Positions 18,649 through 29,098 of a stretch of 64,000 bases of DNA are shown here, piece by piece. The notes below the pieces were generated by a model. That model was not told the origin of the DNA, did not search any database, and was given only the letters and a program-made list of their open reading frames with translations. The first letter of the stretch is position 1; each line of letters starts with the position of its first letter. The translations under genes and the position numbers were made by a program. Source of the DNA: Muribaculaceae bacterium (GTDB lineage: Bacteria; Bacteroidota; Bacteroidia; Bacteroidales; Muribaculaceae); assembly GCA_017436845.1 (NCBI GenBank), contig JAFSCJ010000015.1, positions 1-64,000 of the forward strand. Reading direction: 5' to 3'.

Positions 18649-19683
18649 ATGACACGAAGAACGAAAAGACGAATTTACAACATTATTGCTTGTATATTAT
18701 TACTTGGTGCAATCTCTTGGGTTTGTGAGAAATTTATACATTTGGGGAATGTGGAATTTACAGAGAATGCCCAAGTTAAACAACTAATTGTGCCTATAAA
18801 CTCACGTGTGCAGGGTTTTATTAAAGAGGTTCGTTTTGACGAATATACTAAAGTATTAAAAGGTGATACGCTTGTAATTATCGAAGATACAGAGTATCGA
18901 TATAAGGTTGCACAGGCAGAAGCAAATCTTGCCAACGCAAAGACGAGCAAGGATGCTATGCGCAATGTGATTTCTACTACAGCGACCAATCTTTCAGTAA
19001 CTGATGCAAGCATTGAGGAGGCTCGTATCTTATTTGAAAATGCAGAACGTAACTATAAGAGATATACTACTCTTTATGAACAAAATGCCGTAACTCGTCA
19101 ACAATATGACGATATGAATACTACTTATTTGGCTACCAAAGCTCGATATGATATGCTAAAACGCCAAAAAGTGAGTGTTCAATCTGTTAGTCGTGAGCAG
19201 AATACTCGCTTGGGACAAAATGAATCAGAAATTAAGTTAGCAGAGGCGGCATTGGATTTAGCTTGTTTAAATTTATCATATACAGTTATAATTGCCCCCT
19301 GTGATGGTTTTACCGGTCGTAAAGAGATTCAACAAGGACAATTCATCCAGCCCGGTCAAACATTGTTGGATATCGTAGATGCCGAAGATAAATGGATTAT
19401 TGCCAATTATAAAGAGACACAGACTGCCAACATTCAAGTCGGTCAAGAGGTGGAAATTGAGGTTGATGCTGTTCCAAATCATATTTTCAAGGGGGTTGTT
19501 CGTTCGGTATCTCGTGCTACAGGAGCGAGTTTTTCTCTTATACCACAGGATAATTCTTCGGGTAACTTCGTGAAGATTGAGCAACGTATTCCTATTTGTA
19601 TTGATTTTGCTGAGGATAACGATTCAGAAGCGATGGAACGTGTAAGTGCCGGTATGAATGTAGAATGTAAAGTATTGTTATAA
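18649..19683 (+). CDS. EmrA/HlyD-family membrane-fusion adaptor
   Basis: The periplasmic adaptor of a tripartite exporter. A short basic N-terminus is followed by one membrane helix (NIIACILLLGAISWVCEKF, residues 11-29). Then comes the biotinyl-lipoyl-like half (NSRVQGFIKEVRFDEYTKVL), a long coiled-coil hairpin (about 85-205) and the second half (APCDGFTGRKEIQQGQFIQP), with a beta-barrel at the end. It overlaps the MFS gene by one base. The substrate cannot be told from sequence. Confidence 0.92.
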   Translation: MTRRTKRRIYNIIACILLLGAISWVCEKFIHLGNVEFTENAQVKQLIVPINSRVQGFIKEVRFDEYTKVLKGDTLVIIEDTEYRYKVAQAEANLANAKTSKDAMRNVISTTATNLSVTDASIEEARILFENAERNYKRYTTLYEQNAVTRQQYDDMNTTYLATKARYDMLKRQKVSVQSVSREQNTRLGQNESEIKLAEAALDLACLNLSYTVIIAPCDGFTGRKEIQQGQFIQPGQTLLDIVDAEDKWIIANYKETQTANIQVGQEVEIEVDAVPNHIFKGVVRSVSRATGASFSLIPQDNSSGNFVKIEQRIPICIDFAEDNDSEAMERVSAGMNVECKVLL

Positions 19684-21302
19684 TGAGACGTCACCATGAT
19701 CCAAACCAATCTTTCTCAATCCCGCAGATACGATTTATTCCTGAACGGCTGAAACCGTGGCTGTTGATATTCTTCATCATAGCTTTCAACTGTACTGGTG
19801 GAGTCTATCTTGCGACAGTTGCAGACATGGTTGGGACAACGCAGTTTATGCAAGAGGATATTATGATGGCTGGCTATGCCTCATTGGTTGGCATGGCTCT
19901 TTTCTTTGCAATTATGTTTCGCTTGAAATGGGCTGTAAGACCAAAGACTGCTTTAGGTTGTTGTATCCTGGTTTTGGTAGGAGCTAATTTGATATGTATG
20001 TGTACCGACTGTGTGCCTATACTTGTTAGCACATGTCTTGTTGCAGGATTCTTTCGCATGTGGGCTATATATGAGTGTAATTCGACTATTCAGTTGTGGA
20101 TAACACCGAAACGAGACATGTCTATATGGTTCTGCTATATATATCTGATGGTAAACGTTACTATTCAGCTCACAGGTATTTCTGCTCTTTCATTCTCAGT
20201 GTGGATGTCATGGCATTATATGTATTGGTTTATCATTGGAGTATTGTTAGTAATGTATCTGATAGTGATTATTTGTTACAAAGGTATTCAAATTATGCCC
20301 AGATTGCCACTATTGGGTATTGACTGGATTGGGATGTTATTATGGGCAACTACAGCAATGTCTATTCTTTTTATATGTATCTATGGAGAGCATTATGATT
20401 GGTGGCAGTCAGAACATATATGGTTTGCAACTATATTGGCTATAGCAACTTTCAGTATGAATTGGTGGCGTTCTACATATCTTCGGCATCCATATATTGG
20501 ATTCAACATCTTCAAGTTCCCTCTGGTACTGACATGCGTAGCAATAATCATTGTTATGAATATATTATTAGCTCCATCACACATCTTTGAACATGTTTTT
20601 ATGGAGAAAGTATTAAGATATGATTACTTGAATACACTTACTCTAAATTGGATTTCAATAATAGGAGTTGCAATTGGAATTTTGTTTACATGGATGACAT
20701 TTGCTCGCAGGAAATGGAGCTATCAGCGCATATTAGTAATTGCATTTTCTTGTTTTGCTTTTTACTTAGCCTATTTCTATTTTTTCATAGATTACAATTT
20801 GCCGAAAGAGGCATTGTTTTTCCCCATAATCATACGTTCTGCAGGTTATGTTATGGTTGCTGTAATGATGCTAACGGCAAATGCCAAATTACAGTTCCCA
20901 TACAAATTCCTTCATGGCTTATCTTTTCAAAATTTGTTCAGCGCAGCTTTGGCCGGGGCTATTGGTAATGCTATTATTGGACGTGTATTGAAGGTTGTTA
21001 TGTCTCGTAATGCTATGATATTAAGTGAAAGAATGGATAATGTCGAACTATCCACCGTACACCACACTCAGTTCTCCGAATTATATGGAATGATGCAAAT
21101 TCAATCACTGCTTGAATCGATGAAAGAGATATACGGTTGGCTATTATTTGTGGCAATCATATGTCTTATCGGAATTCTGTCTCGTTATAGCGACATTCGT
21201 CCTCGAAAAGTAATAGAACCGACGTATAGAGCTATTTACAAGTTTATACGTTCGGATGTGAAATTTCGTTTGCGACTTCGAAGACGAAACAGCGTTTTAT
21301 AG
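19683..21302 (+). CDS. MFS exporter, EmrB/DHA2-like, 14 membrane segments
   Basis: The inner-membrane pump of the exporter. About 14 hydrophobic segments can be counted in 539 residues, as in DHA2 drug:H+ antiporters. The usual DHA2 motif C is not clear and the sequence is divergent, which is common for Bacteroidota members that pair with EmrA-type adaptors. The C-terminus is a basic cytoplasmic tail (FRLRLRRRN). The gene is coupled to the adaptor by a one-base overlap. The substrate is unknown. Confidence 0.85.
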   Translation: MRRHHDPNQSFSIPQIRFIPERLKPWLLIFFIIAFNCTGGVYLATVADMVGTTQFMQEDIMMAGYASLVGMALFFAIMFRLKWAVRPKTALGCCILVLVGANLICMCTDCVPILVSTCLVAGFFRMWAIYECNSTIQLWITPKRDMSIWFCYIYLMVNVTIQLTGISALSFSVWMSWHYMYWFIIGVLLVMYLIVIICYKGIQIMPRLPLLGIDWIGMLLWATTAMSILFICIYGEHYDWWQSEHIWFATILAIATFSMNWWRSTYLRHPYIGFNIFKFPLVLTCVAIIIVMNILLAPSHIFEHVFMEKVLRYDYLNTLTLNWISIIGVAIGILFTWMTFARRKWSYQRILVIAFSCFAFYLAYFYFFIDYNLPKEALFFPIIIRSAGYVMVAVMMLTANAKLQFPYKFLHGLSFQNLFSAALAGAIGNAIIGRVLKVVMSRNAMILSERMDNVELSTVHHTQFSELYGMMQIQSLLESMKEIYGWLLFVAIICLIGILSRYSDIRPRKVIEPTYRAIYKFIRSDVKFRLRLRRRNSVL

Positions 21303-21472
21303 CATTAACTTGATTTGGTGAAATTATGATTTATAGCTTTTAATGAAAATTAAGTTGTTTATCACTTCATTCACATGAAGTAGTATTGAACCGAAGGCAC
21401 TATTCTATTCATCTATATTTAATGAAAATACATTATTTGGACTATTCTTAATGCTTATTCCAGCGTTTTTTG

Positions 21473-21480
21473 TAATTTTG
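21473..21480 (+). promoter_or_regulatory. Promoter -7 element (TAATTTTG) for the type IX secreted protein
   Basis: TAATTTTG matches TAnnTTTG and lies 32 nt before the start codon. The preceding 170 nt after the MFS gene hold only a small hairpin, ACTTCAT/ATGAAGT (21364-21381), without a T-run. Confidence 0.55.
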
Positions 21481-21512
21481 TGTTAATAAGTTAAGAATAA
21501 ATTGATTGAATT

Positions 21513-23162
21513 ATGATAAGAAATATATTTTCTGCTGTTTTAGTGCTAATTTCTTTTGCCGTAAAAGCTTCAGAGTGCGAAATTTATTTGCCGGAGGATA
21601 ATGCTGTGGTAACCGATGATTTCCATTTTGTGTGTCATTGGGACGATAATAGCAATCTCATTCTGCAAATAGCAACAGACGAAACTTTCTCCGACATTAT
21701 ATATGTAGGTAGTTCAAAATGGGTGCTGTATAATGATTATTACATGCAGTATCTCATGGCGGTAACAAATTTTCAAAATGGCACTTATTATTGGCGCATA
21801 GCAAAAGAAGATGCCTTTTCTCAAGTGCGCAGTTTTACGGTTGAAGGAAGACCGGATATCAGTGCGGAATATGAAGTAGTAAGAGATCAAAATGACTACC
21901 CTATCGTCCATTTGTCAAATGGACTGCCCCCTATCTCTATTGCTTCTATGTGGATTCGTTCTGACTTGAATAATAACGGTTTAGGTCAAACTGACAAGGG
22001 CGCATATAACACCTCTATGGTGGTAAAAGATGGTATAGTCTATGTTGGAAATGGTATTACTACTGCACAATTATATAGATATAACGCATATACAGGAGAA
22101 CAATTATCAACTATTGATGTTGATTTTGGCTCTTATACTAAACCAACAAGTCCATTGGCTGATATGTGTATGGACGATGATGGTAACATTATTATGACAA
22201 ATAGGGCTAATAGTAAAACCGAAAGATATATTTATGCTCATCGAGTAGATGTTACAACAGGGAAGGTGATTGGTGAATATAAATGTGAACTGCCGCTATC
22301 TTCAAATATTGAGGGAGCAACATTCTATAGATGCACGATTAAAGGGAGTGTTTCAACCGGTAAATTCACGATTTATTCAGCTGTAATGCCCACAACTTCA
22401 TATTCTACTGCATGTAAGTGGGAATTTGCTAATTGGAATTCAACGCTAGAATCGTCAAAATTTAATTATGTCTCAACTGATATGAATACAAGTCGCCCAA
22501 GCATTTATCCTATTGATGAGGATTATTTCATATTGGATGATAATAAATATAACTACCCTACAATTTTTAGTTGGAGCTCAAATACTGCAGTAGCTGAACT
22601 TCCAGCAGATATGTTGCCTACGGATAAGAAATGCATGGGTGTAGAGTTATTTGAACATTCCGGAATGAAGATGATTGCATATGCATCAAGTATAAATGGT
22701 GGCTCGAAGTTCAATATCGCCGTACTTTCAGATCAATTCCCAGCAACATTTAATGGAATGAAGAATTTATGGACTTTGCCTGAGCAGTCATTAGGAACGG
22801 TCTCTCCTACTGTGCCCGGTATGTTTGCTCGTGTTGTAGATGCTTCGGTTGAGGGTTCGGCAACATCACGCAGCTATTTATATCTTTATTCATCGGGGAA
22901 TGGATTGGCTGCCTATGCGTTATCTCATGCAACAACTACCGGAATTGATGATGTCGTAGCATGTGAAACAGGAGTAAATCTAAATGGGCATAATCTTATT
23001 TTGACTAAAGAAGTTGAGTCGATTGCGATATATGATATCTATGGCAAGAAAATAAAACAAGCCGAAAACACTTCAGTTATCGGCTTGCAAGACATATCTT
23101 TAGGGGTATATATCGCTAAATTATCTAATAGCAATAAAGCTTATAAATTTGTATTAAAATAG
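21513..23162 (+). CDS. Secreted protein with a type IX (type A) C-terminal sorting domain
   Basis: Exported through the Sec pathway and then probably across the outer membrane. It has a signal peptide (FSAVLVLISFAVKA). Next comes a fibronectin-like beta domain (about 20-110: CHWDDNSNLILQIATDETF, GTYYWRIAKED), then a long beta-rich region that looks like a propeller (GIVYVGNGITTAQLYRYN), and a C-terminal domain. That last domain (LTKEVESIAIYDIYGKKIKQ ... GVYIAKL...YKFVLK) is the type A sorting signal. The 3' end overlaps lysA by 22 nt on the opposite strand. The function of the passenger is unknown. Confidence 0.8.
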   Translation: MIRNIFSAVLVLISFAVKASECEIYLPEDNAVVTDDFHFVCHWDDNSNLILQIATDETFSDIIYVGSSKWVLYNDYYMQYLMAVTNFQNGTYYWRIAKEDAFSQVRSFTVEGRPDISAEYEVVRDQNDYPIVHLSNGLPPISIASMWIRSDLNNNGLGQTDKGAYNTSMVVKDGIVYVGNGITTAQLYRYNAYTGEQLSTIDVDFGSYTKPTSPLADMCMDDDGNIIMTNRANSKTERYIYAHRVDVTTGKVIGEYKCELPLSSNIEGATFYRCTIKGSVSTGKFTIYSAVMPTTSYSTACKWEFANWNSTLESSKFNYVSTDMNTSRPSIYPIDEDYFILDDNKYNYPTIFSWSSNTAVAELPADMLPTDKKCMGVELFEHSGMKMIAYASSINGGSKFNIAVLSDQFPATFNGMKNLWTLPEQSLGTVSPTVPGMFARVVDASVEGSATSRSYLYLYSSGNGLAAYALSHATTTGIDDVVACETGVNLNGHNLILTKEVESIAIYDIYGKKIKQAENTSVIGLQDISLGVYIAKLSNSNKAYKFVLK

Positions 23163-24295
23163 CTTTTGGGTAATTGACGACAATTATATTGCGAAGCCAT
23201 AATCTCGCCATAAGCACCTGCTGAACGCAGTGCCAATAAGTCTCCACGTTTTGTGATAGGGAGTTTTTCTTCTTCTCCAAATCGGTCTGATGATTCGCAT
23301 ATCGGACCTACAACATCATATATGTCGGTGGCATTATTTTGACTTGTGATGTTTTCAATTAAGTGGTGAGCTTCGTATAGCGCAGGTCGAATAAGTTCGG
23401 TAAAACCGGCATCGACGATTGCAAATTTCTTTTGCATCCCTTCTTTTACATATAATACCTTAGTGATAAGACTACCACATTGTCCTACAATAGAGCGACC
23501 AAGTTCAAAGTGGAGTTGTTGCCCCTCTCTCAATTCCAAATGCTTGTCAAATGTTTCAAAATAACGTTTGAAATCAGGAATTGGATTTGCATCAGGATTG
23601 TCATAATCAATGCCTAATCCTCCTCCTACGTTAATTGAGACAAACGTGATACCTTGAGCTTCATAGTGCTTTTGAAGTTCATTTATTTTAGCGCAAAGGC
23701 GTTTGAATGGCTCGTTAATTGTGATTTGTGAGCCTATATGGAAATGCAATCCCTGTAAATTGATATTAGGGGATGTGATGCAACGCTCAATTACTTTATC
23801 AAGTAATTCAAGGCTAATACCAAATTTATTTTCGGCAAGCCCTGTGGTAATATAGTGATGAGTGTGTGCATCAACATTAGGATTTACTCTGAGGGCAACA
23901 TTGGCTGTTTTCCCTTTGGCTTCGGCAATCTCCTGTATAACATCAAGTTCGGCAGCTGATTCAACATTGAAGCATGAAATGTTGTTATCAAGACCTAATT
24001 CAATTTCCCAATCACTTTTACCTACTCCGGCAAATACAATTTTAGATGGCTCAAAATCGGCATTGAGAGCGGTTTGTATCTCTCCTCCACTCACGCAGTC
24101 AATGCCTAATCCGGCTTCTTTTATTATGCGAAGAATTTCGGGGTTGGCATTAGCCTTTATCGCATAGTGAACATGATAATTCTCTTTTGCCGAATATTTT
24201 TTAATTTCCTCAAGTGTTTTTTGTAATAAGTTGAGGTCATAATAATAGAAAGGAGTGCGAATTTGTTCAAACTCCTTTATTGGGAATTGTGTCAT
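23141..24295 (-). CDS. lysA: Diaminopimelate decarboxylase
   Basis: The last step of lysine synthesis: decarboxylates meso-diaminopimelate using PLP. The 384 residues show the PLP-lysine block HVHYAIKANANPEIL near the start, GGGLGID and the HFHIGSQI block, and the substrate block GPICESSDRFGEE with its active-site Cys. It lies 15 nt after lysC on the same strand. The stop codon is inside the convergent secreted-protein gene. Confidence 0.96.
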   Translation of the reverse strand: MTQFPIKEFEQIRTPFYYYDLNLLQKTLEEIKKYSAKENYHVHYAIKANANPEILRIIKEAGLGIDCVSGGEIQTALNADFEPSKIVFAGVGKSDWEIELGLDNNISCFNVESAAELDVIQEIAEAKGKTANVALRVNPNVDAHTHHYITTGLAENKFGISLELLDKVIERCITSPNINLQGLHFHIGSQITINEPFKRLCAKINELQKHYEAQGITFVSINVGGGLGIDYDNPDANPIPDFKRYFETFDKHLELREGQQLHFELGRSIVGQCGSLITKVLYVKEGMQKKFAIVDAGFTELIRPALYEAHHLIENITSQNNATDIYDVVGPICESSDRFGEEEKLPITKRGDLLALRSAGAYGEIMASQYNCRQLPKSYFNTNL

Positions 24296-24310
24296 ATTCC
24301 AGATTGTAAA

Positions 24311-25630
24311 TTATTTATTTTTAAACAAACGATCGCTTAAAAGGTTTAGTGCTTTTACCTTATCCTCTTTGCGCACAAGGAATGAGATATTGTAGTTGCT
24401 TCCACCATAAGAAATCATTCTCACCGGTATTTCTTTCAAGGCATCAAGAGCTTTCGCTTCAAAGCCACGATTTTGCCATTCCAAATCTCCAACAACGCAG
24501 ATGATAACCATGTCTTGATCGACTGTAACGGTACCGAATTTTTTCAAATCATCAAGAATTTGAGTTAGGTTGCGTTCATTGTCAATAGTTACAGAAACAC
24601 CTACTTCTGATGTCGCAATCATATCAATAGGTGTTTGATATGTTTCAAAGATCTCAAATACTTTACGCAAGAACCCATACGCAAGCAACATGCGACCTGA
24701 TTTAATTTTAATCGCGGTGATGTTATCTTTTGCTGCAACAGCTTTGATTTCGCATGAAGCAGATGTGTTGTAAATCAATGTACCATGAGCTTCAGGTTGC
24801 ATTGTGTTAAGCAATCGAACAGGAATGTTGTTTAGCTTGGCTGGAAGCACACATGTTGGGTGTAGAATTTTAGCACCAAAATATGCAAGTTCGGCAGCTT
24901 CTTCAAAGTGTAGCTCACTAACTGGCTCTGTCCCTTCAACATATCGAGGATCGTTGTTGTGCATGCCATCGATGTCTGTCCATATTTCGATTTCTTCAGC
25001 ATTAATCGCGCAACCAATCAATGATGCACTATAATCGCTACCTCCACGTTGTAAGTTATCTATTTCTCCATATGCGTTGCGACAGATGTAGCCTTGGGTT
25101 ATATAAATATCTGCATCAGGATGTTTTTCAAGAAGAGCAGTGAGCTTTTGCTTGATATATTGAGTGTCAGGTTCTGCATTTTTATCAGTACGCATATAGT
25201 CCAATGCCGGAAGCATTTCTGAATTTATACCACATTCTTGTAAATACAAATTCATCATTGCTGTTGACATCAATTCACCTTGTGCAAGAATTTCTTTTTC
25301 TTCAAACATGGTGAACAAGTCTTTTGTAAATGAGCGCATATAATTGAAACAAGCCTTAACCTCTTTAATGGCTTTTTCTTTGTATTCTTCTGTGCTATAA
25401 AGTTCGTTTATAGTTTGTTTGTATTTAGCTTCAAGAGTATTAATGGTTTCTTTTGCTCCATCAGTATTTTTTTTATAAAGGTAATCTGAAATTTCAACCA
25501 GTGTATTTGTTGTACCTGACATTGCAGAAAGAACAATGATGTTTCTCCCTCTCGCTGTAATGAGTTTGGCTACTTCTTTAATTCGTTGGGCTGAGCCTAC
25601 TGATGTTCCACCAAATTTTAATACTTTCAT
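24311..25630 (-). CDS. lysC: Aspartate kinase (monofunctional)
   Basis: Phosphorylates aspartate, the first step towards lysine, threonine and methionine. The KFGGTSVGS motif is at residues 4-12. The kinase domain runs to about 280 (RGGSDYSASLIGCAINAEEI, EIWTDIDGM), then two ACT domains (about 300-439, with TSEVGVSVTI). No homoserine dehydrogenase domain is attached. Pairing with lysA suggests the lysine branch, and the ACT domains suggest feedback control by an end product. The leader is about 50 nt, too short for a lysine riboswitch. Confidence 0.96.
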   Translation of the reverse strand: MKVLKFGGTSVGSAQRIKEVAKLITARGRNIIVLSAMSGTTNTLVEISDYLYKKNTDGAKETINTLEAKYKQTINELYSTEEYKEKAIKEVKACFNYMRSFTKDLFTMFEEKEILAQGELMSTAMMNLYLQECGINSEMLPALDYMRTDKNAEPDTQYIKQKLTALLEKHPDADIYITQGYICRNAYGEIDNLQRGGSDYSASLIGCAINAEEIEIWTDIDGMHNNDPRYVEGTEPVSELHFEEAAELAYFGAKILHPTCVLPAKLNNIPVRLLNTMQPEAHGTLIYNTSASCEIKAVAAKDNITAIKIKSGRMLLAYGFLRKVFEIFETYQTPIDMIATSEVGVSVTIDNERNLTQILDDLKKFGTVTVDQDMVIICVVGDLEWQNRGFEAKALDALKEIPVRMISYGGSNYNISFLVRKEDKVKALNLLSDRLFKNK

Positions 25631-25678
25631 GTTGCTATTTTATCGTAAGTCGTTTTATAATTATATTAATATGGAATG

Positions 25679-25686
25679 CAAAAATA
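25679..25686 (-). promoter_or_regulatory. Promoter -7 element (TATTTTTG) for lysC-lysA
   Basis: The minus strand reads TATTTTTG, 48 nt before the lysC ATG, in the 103-nt gap after ftsE. Confidence 0.5.
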
Positions 25687-25733
25687 CAAAAATGTGATGA
25701 TATATAATCTGTTTGCATCAAAATATATTGTGA

Positions 25734-26396
25734 TTACACTTCGATAATGTGTTTATCTTCACATTTAATTATACGACCTGGGTATTCTTCAACAAAGTTC
25801 ATATTGTGAGTTGCCATGATTACTGCAGTTCCTTCTTCTGAGATGCGATGTAGATGTTGGACAATTTGATTGCCTGTTGATGGATCAAGGTTCCCGGTTG
25901 GTTCATCAGCGAGAATTAATTTAGGGCGATTGAGCAATGCTCTAGCGATAACAATACGTTGTTGTTCCCCTCCGGATAATTCATGAGGCATTTTATAAGA
26001 CTTGTTTGTCATTCCCATTTCCTTCAAAACTTCTTCAATTCGAATGTCTTTTTCCTCGTTATTTTTCCAACCGGTTGCATCTAATACAAACTTCAAATTG
26101 TCATAGACGCTTCGATCAGTAAGAAGTTGAAAATCTTGGAAGACGATACCTATTTCTCGTCGGAGCATAGGTATTTCTTTCTTTTTTATATGTGTTAAAT
26201 CATAGTCCAATACGGTTGCATCTCCTTCTGTAATGGGAATTTCGGCATACATTGATTTAAGTAAGCTGCTTTTCCCACTTCCTACTTTACCAAGTAAATA
26301 TGTAAATTCTCCTTCTTGCAACTCAAAAATTACGTTTTTTAGAACAATAAGTTCTTTGCGAAGAATTTCAACATTTTTGTATTGGACAATGCTCAT
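25734..26396 (-). CDS. ftsE: FtsE-like ABC transporter ATP-binding protein
   Basis: A cytoplasmic ATPase that, with a membrane partner (FtsX), acts in cell-wall hydrolase control at division. The 220 residues include Walker A (GKVGSGKSS), the Q-loop, the signature [16 protein letters not shown], Walker B ([13 protein letters not shown]) and the H-loop His ([10 protein letters not shown]). The TGNLDP form and length fit FtsE; LolD-type ATPases are the alternative. There is no ftsX or other permease next to it. It starts 5 nt after hisIE, so it is probably read as the last gene of the his operon. Confidence 0.8.
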   Translation of the reverse strand: MSIVQYKNVEILRKELIVLKNVIFELQEGEFTYLLGKVGSGKSSLLKSMYAEIPITEGDATVLDYDLTHIKKKEIPMLRREIGIVFQDFQLLTDRSVYDNLKFVLDATGWKNNEEKDIRIEEVLKEMGMTNKSYKMPHELSGGEQQRIVIARALLNRPKLILADEPTGNLDPSTGNQIVQHLHRISEEGTAVIMATHNMNFVEEYPGRIIKCEDKHIIEV

Positions 26397-26401
26397 TGTT
26401 T

Positions 26402-26998
26402 TTATTCTTTGTGGCGTTTAACAAGTTCTTCAGCTAAATCCTCGATGCGCAATCCCTTAGAGGTAAGAAGTACTATTAAGTGATATATCATATCTGATGC
26501 TTCATAAACCAATCGTTCATTAGTTCCATTGGTTGCCTCAATAACTGTTTCTACCGCTTCCTCACCTACTTTTTGTGCCATGCGGTTAATCCCTTTCTGG
26601 AAAAGAGATGTAGTGTATGAGCCTTCGGGCATTTCGTTATATCTGCGTAAAATAAAGTCTTGTAGGTATCTGAAAAATTCAACACCCCATTCATTTTTTG
26701 TTTGAAAACAAGTATCACTCCCTGTGTGGCAAACAGGACCCACAGGAATTACTTTAATCAAAAGTGTATCGTGATCACAATCCTCCTCAATAGATACAAC
26801 ATTAAGGAAATTCCCACTTTCTTCGCCTTTTGTCCAAAGACGATTTTTTGTGCGACTAAAAAAGGTTACTTTACCTATTTCTTTAGTTTTATTGTAAGCC
26901 TCTTCATTCATGAATCCAAGCATTAACACGTTTTTAGTGCGAGAATCTTGAATAATAGCAGGAACAAGTCCTTGCATTTTATTAAAATCGATAGCCAT
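26402..26998 (-). CDS. hisIE: Bifunctional phosphoribosyl-AMP cyclohydrolase / phosphoribosyl-ATP diphosphatase
   Basis: Catalyses steps 2 and 3 of histidine synthesis. Residues 1-110 are the HisI domain with metal-site motifs CDHDTLLIKV and GPVCHTGSDTCF. Residues 115-198 are the helical HisE domain (GEEAVETVIEA, EASDMIYHLIVLL). The 198-residue length is normal for the fused form. It is 14 nt after hisF. Confidence 0.96.
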   Translation of the reverse strand: MAIDFNKMQGLVPAIIQDSRTKNVLMLGFMNEEAYNKTKEIGKVTFFSRTKNRLWTKGEESGNFLNVVSIEEDCDHDTLLIKVIPVGPVCHTGSDTCFQTKNEWGVEFFRYLQDFILRRYNEMPEGSYTTSLFQKGINRMAQKVGEEAVETVIEATNGTNERLVYEASDMIYHLIVLLTSKGLRIEDLAEELVKRHKE

Positions 26999-27012
26999 AT
27001 ATTTGTTGTGTA

Positions 27013-27768
27013 TTAAATCCTTACGTTAATATTTCGTTCGTTTAGATAGACTTTTAAATTATCTATAGGTATTTCATTAAAATGGAATATACTAGCAGCT
27101 AATGCTGCATCAGCTTTACCGGCAGTAAACACATCATAAAAATGAGAATAATCACCGGCTCCGCCTGAAGCAATGATTGGGATACTTAATTTCTCGTTGA
27201 GCAAGGCTAATGCTTCACAAGCAAACCCTGTTTTTACCCCATCGTGATCCATGCTTGTAAATAGGATTTCGCCGGCGCCACGTTCTTGAGCTTCGTGTGC
27301 CCATTCAATAAGTTTTCGTTCTGTTGGAATTCTTCCTCCATTGATATAGCAAATCCATTCACCATTATCATAACGAGCATCAATTGCAGTAACACACACT
27401 TGATTGCCAAAATTCTTTGCAATATTATCGATGAGATTAGGGTTGCGAAGTGCGGCCGAATTTATAGAAATCTTATCAGCTCCGGCGTTTAACAATTTGT
27501 CAACATCAGAAACATCATTAATCCCTCCTCCTACAGTAAATGGTATGCTAATGTTTTTGGCAATGCGAGTAACAAGGTTTACAAATGTTTTGCGACCTTC
27601 GTGGGAAGCAGTGATATCAAGGAATACCAATTCGTCTGCGCCATCTTGGCTATATTTTTTGCCTAATTCAACAGGATCTCCGGCATTTTTAAAATTGACA
27701 AAGTTAACACCTTTGACTGTTGTACCATCTTTTACATCAAGGCATGGTATTATACGTTTAGCTAACAT
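27013..27768 (-). CDS. hisF: Imidazole glycerol phosphate synthase, cyclase subunit
   Basis: Closes the imidazole ring and forms a complex with HisH, which supplies ammonia. A TIM barrel of 251 residues starting with [11 protein letters not shown], whose Asp is catalytic; the second catalytic Asp is in [13 protein letters not shown]. Phosphate-binding loops are FTVGGGI and ASGGAG. It is 7 nt after hisA. Confidence 0.97.
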   Translation of the reverse strand: MLAKRIIPCLDVKDGTTVKGVNFVNFKNAGDPVELGKKYSQDGADELVFLDITASHEGRKTFVNLVTRIAKNISIPFTVGGGINDVSDVDKLLNAGADKISINSAALRNPNLIDNIAKNFGNQVCVTAIDARYDNGEWICYINGGRIPTERKLIEWAHEAQERGAGEILFTSMDHDGVKTGFACEALALLNEKLSIPIIASGGAGDYSHFYDVFTAGKADAALAASIFHFNEIPIDNLKVYLNERNINVRI

Positions 27769-27775
27769 AATTTAT

Positions 27776-28504
27776 TCAATTATTTAGATTAAAACGTTCT
27801 ATTTCTTTTAGAGAAATGCGATTTTCATATATCGCCTTTCCAACAATTACTGCAGGCACATGTGCTTTTTGAAGATTTTCAATATCGACCATACAGCTAA
27901 CTCCTCCACTTGCAATGATATATATATTGGGCATTTCTTGTAGTATGGATTGATATAATTCTAATGATGGTCCGGATAACATTCCGTCAACATTTATATC
28001 AGTAGAAATTACTTGTGTAATACCTTTTTCTGTGTAATATTTGATAAATGGGATTATCTTGATTTTGCTATCTTTAAGCCATCCCGACGTTGATATTTTA
28101 CCATTTCGAGTGTCTGCTCCAAGTATAATTTTATCAGAGCCATATTTTACTATCCACTCTGAAAATATTTCAGCATTGTTGACAGCGATGCTTCCACCGG
28201 TAATCATAGAAGCTCCACTATCAAAAGCTATTTTAATATCTTCGTTGCTTTTAATCCCTCCGCCAAAGTCAATAATGAGATTTGTCTTACCAGCAATATC
28301 TTCTAAAACAAGATGATTTACGATATGATTAGATTTTGCTCCATCTAAATCAACAAGATGTAAACGCTTACAACCTGCATCTTCAAACATTTTGGCTACA
28401 TCAAGAGGTTTTTCTGCATATATTTTCTGTTGTCCATAATCTCCTTTTGAGAGACGAACACATTTCCCTCCGATAATATCTATTGCAGGTATAATATCAA
28501 TCAT
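27776..28504 (-). CDS. hisA: ProFAR isomerase (HisA)
   Basis: Isomerises the aminoimidazole carboxamide intermediate in histidine synthesis. A TIM barrel of 242 residues with [20 protein letters not shown] (catalytic Asp near residue 8) and [15 protein letters not shown] (second catalytic Asp). The start overlaps the hisH stop by 4 nt. Confidence 0.96.
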   Translation of the reverse strand: MIDIIPAIDIIGGKCVRLSKGDYGQQKIYAEKPLDVAKMFEDAGCKRLHLVDLDGAKSNHIVNHLVLEDIAGKTNLIIDFGGGIKSNEDIKIAFDSGASMITGGSIAVNNAEIFSEWIVKYGSDKIILGADTRNGKISTSGWLKDSKIKIIPFIKYYTEKGITQVISTDINVDGMLSGPSLELYQSILQEMPNIYIIASGGVSCMVDIENLQKAHVPAVIVGKAIYENRISLKEIERFNLNN

Positions 28505-29091
28505 TGTTCAATAAAGCGTTTAATTATTGTTTCACCAATGTCTCCACTTTTTTCCGGGTGAAATTGAGTAGAGAAAAAGTTCCCTTTGTGAAGGGCTGCA
28601 CTAAATGGATGTATATAGTCGGTTGTTGCTGCAGTGTCTTCTGTTATAGGAACATAATAGCTGTGAACATAATACACATACTGATTTTCAAATTCTTTAG
28701 GGATGAAACCGGGTTTTATGTTGTTCAATGTATTCCACCCCATGTGAGGAATTTTATAATCTTGAATGCTTGATGCAAAACGTTTTACTTGAGCATTAAA
28801 TATCCCTAAACAATTTATATTACCTTCCTCTGAATGGCTACATAATAATTGTTGACCAATGCATATTCCTAACACAGGTTGAGTGAGGCTTTTGATTAGA
28901 AGATCTAATTTGTGCTCTTTCAGATAAGCCATTGCACTACTCGCCTCTCCAACTCCGGGAAAAATTACACGATCAGCATTTAAAATAATATCGGGATTGT
29001 CTGTGATAATAGCCTCATAGCCAATGCGTTTTAATGCACATTCTACAGAAAAATTATTCCCGGCATTATATTTTATTATGGCGATTTTCAT
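28501..29091 (-). CDS. hisH: Imidazole glycerol phosphate synthase, glutaminase subunit
   Basis: Releases ammonia from glutamine and hands it to HisF. A class I amidotransferase of 196 residues: nucleophile Cys in [10 protein letters not shown], catalytic His and Glu in [12 protein letters not shown] chose the ATG giving [12 protein letters not shown] at 29091. A start at 29112 would overlap purU and add seven residues in front of the conserved first strand. It is 7 nt after purU. Confidence 0.96.
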   Translation of the reverse strand: MKIAIIKYNAGNNFSVECALKRIGYEAIITDNPDIILNADRVIFPGVGEASSAMAYLKEHKLDLLIKSLTQPVLGICIGQQLLCSHSEEGNINCLGIFNAQVKRFASSIQDYKIPHMGWNTLNNIKPGFIPKEFENQYVYYVHSYYVPITEDTAATTDYIHPFSAALHKGNFFSTQFHPEKSGDIGETIIKRFIEQ

Positions 29092-29098
29092 CACAGTT

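Noticed and set aside
23058..23087. Hairpin CAAGCCGA/TCGGCTTG near the end of the type IX secreted protein gene
   Set aside because: It lies inside the coding region and has no T-run, so it was not called a terminator.
25631..25733. Possible lysine riboswitch before lysC
   Set aside because: The leader is only about 50 nt after the -7 element, far too short for the known lysine riboswitch fold.
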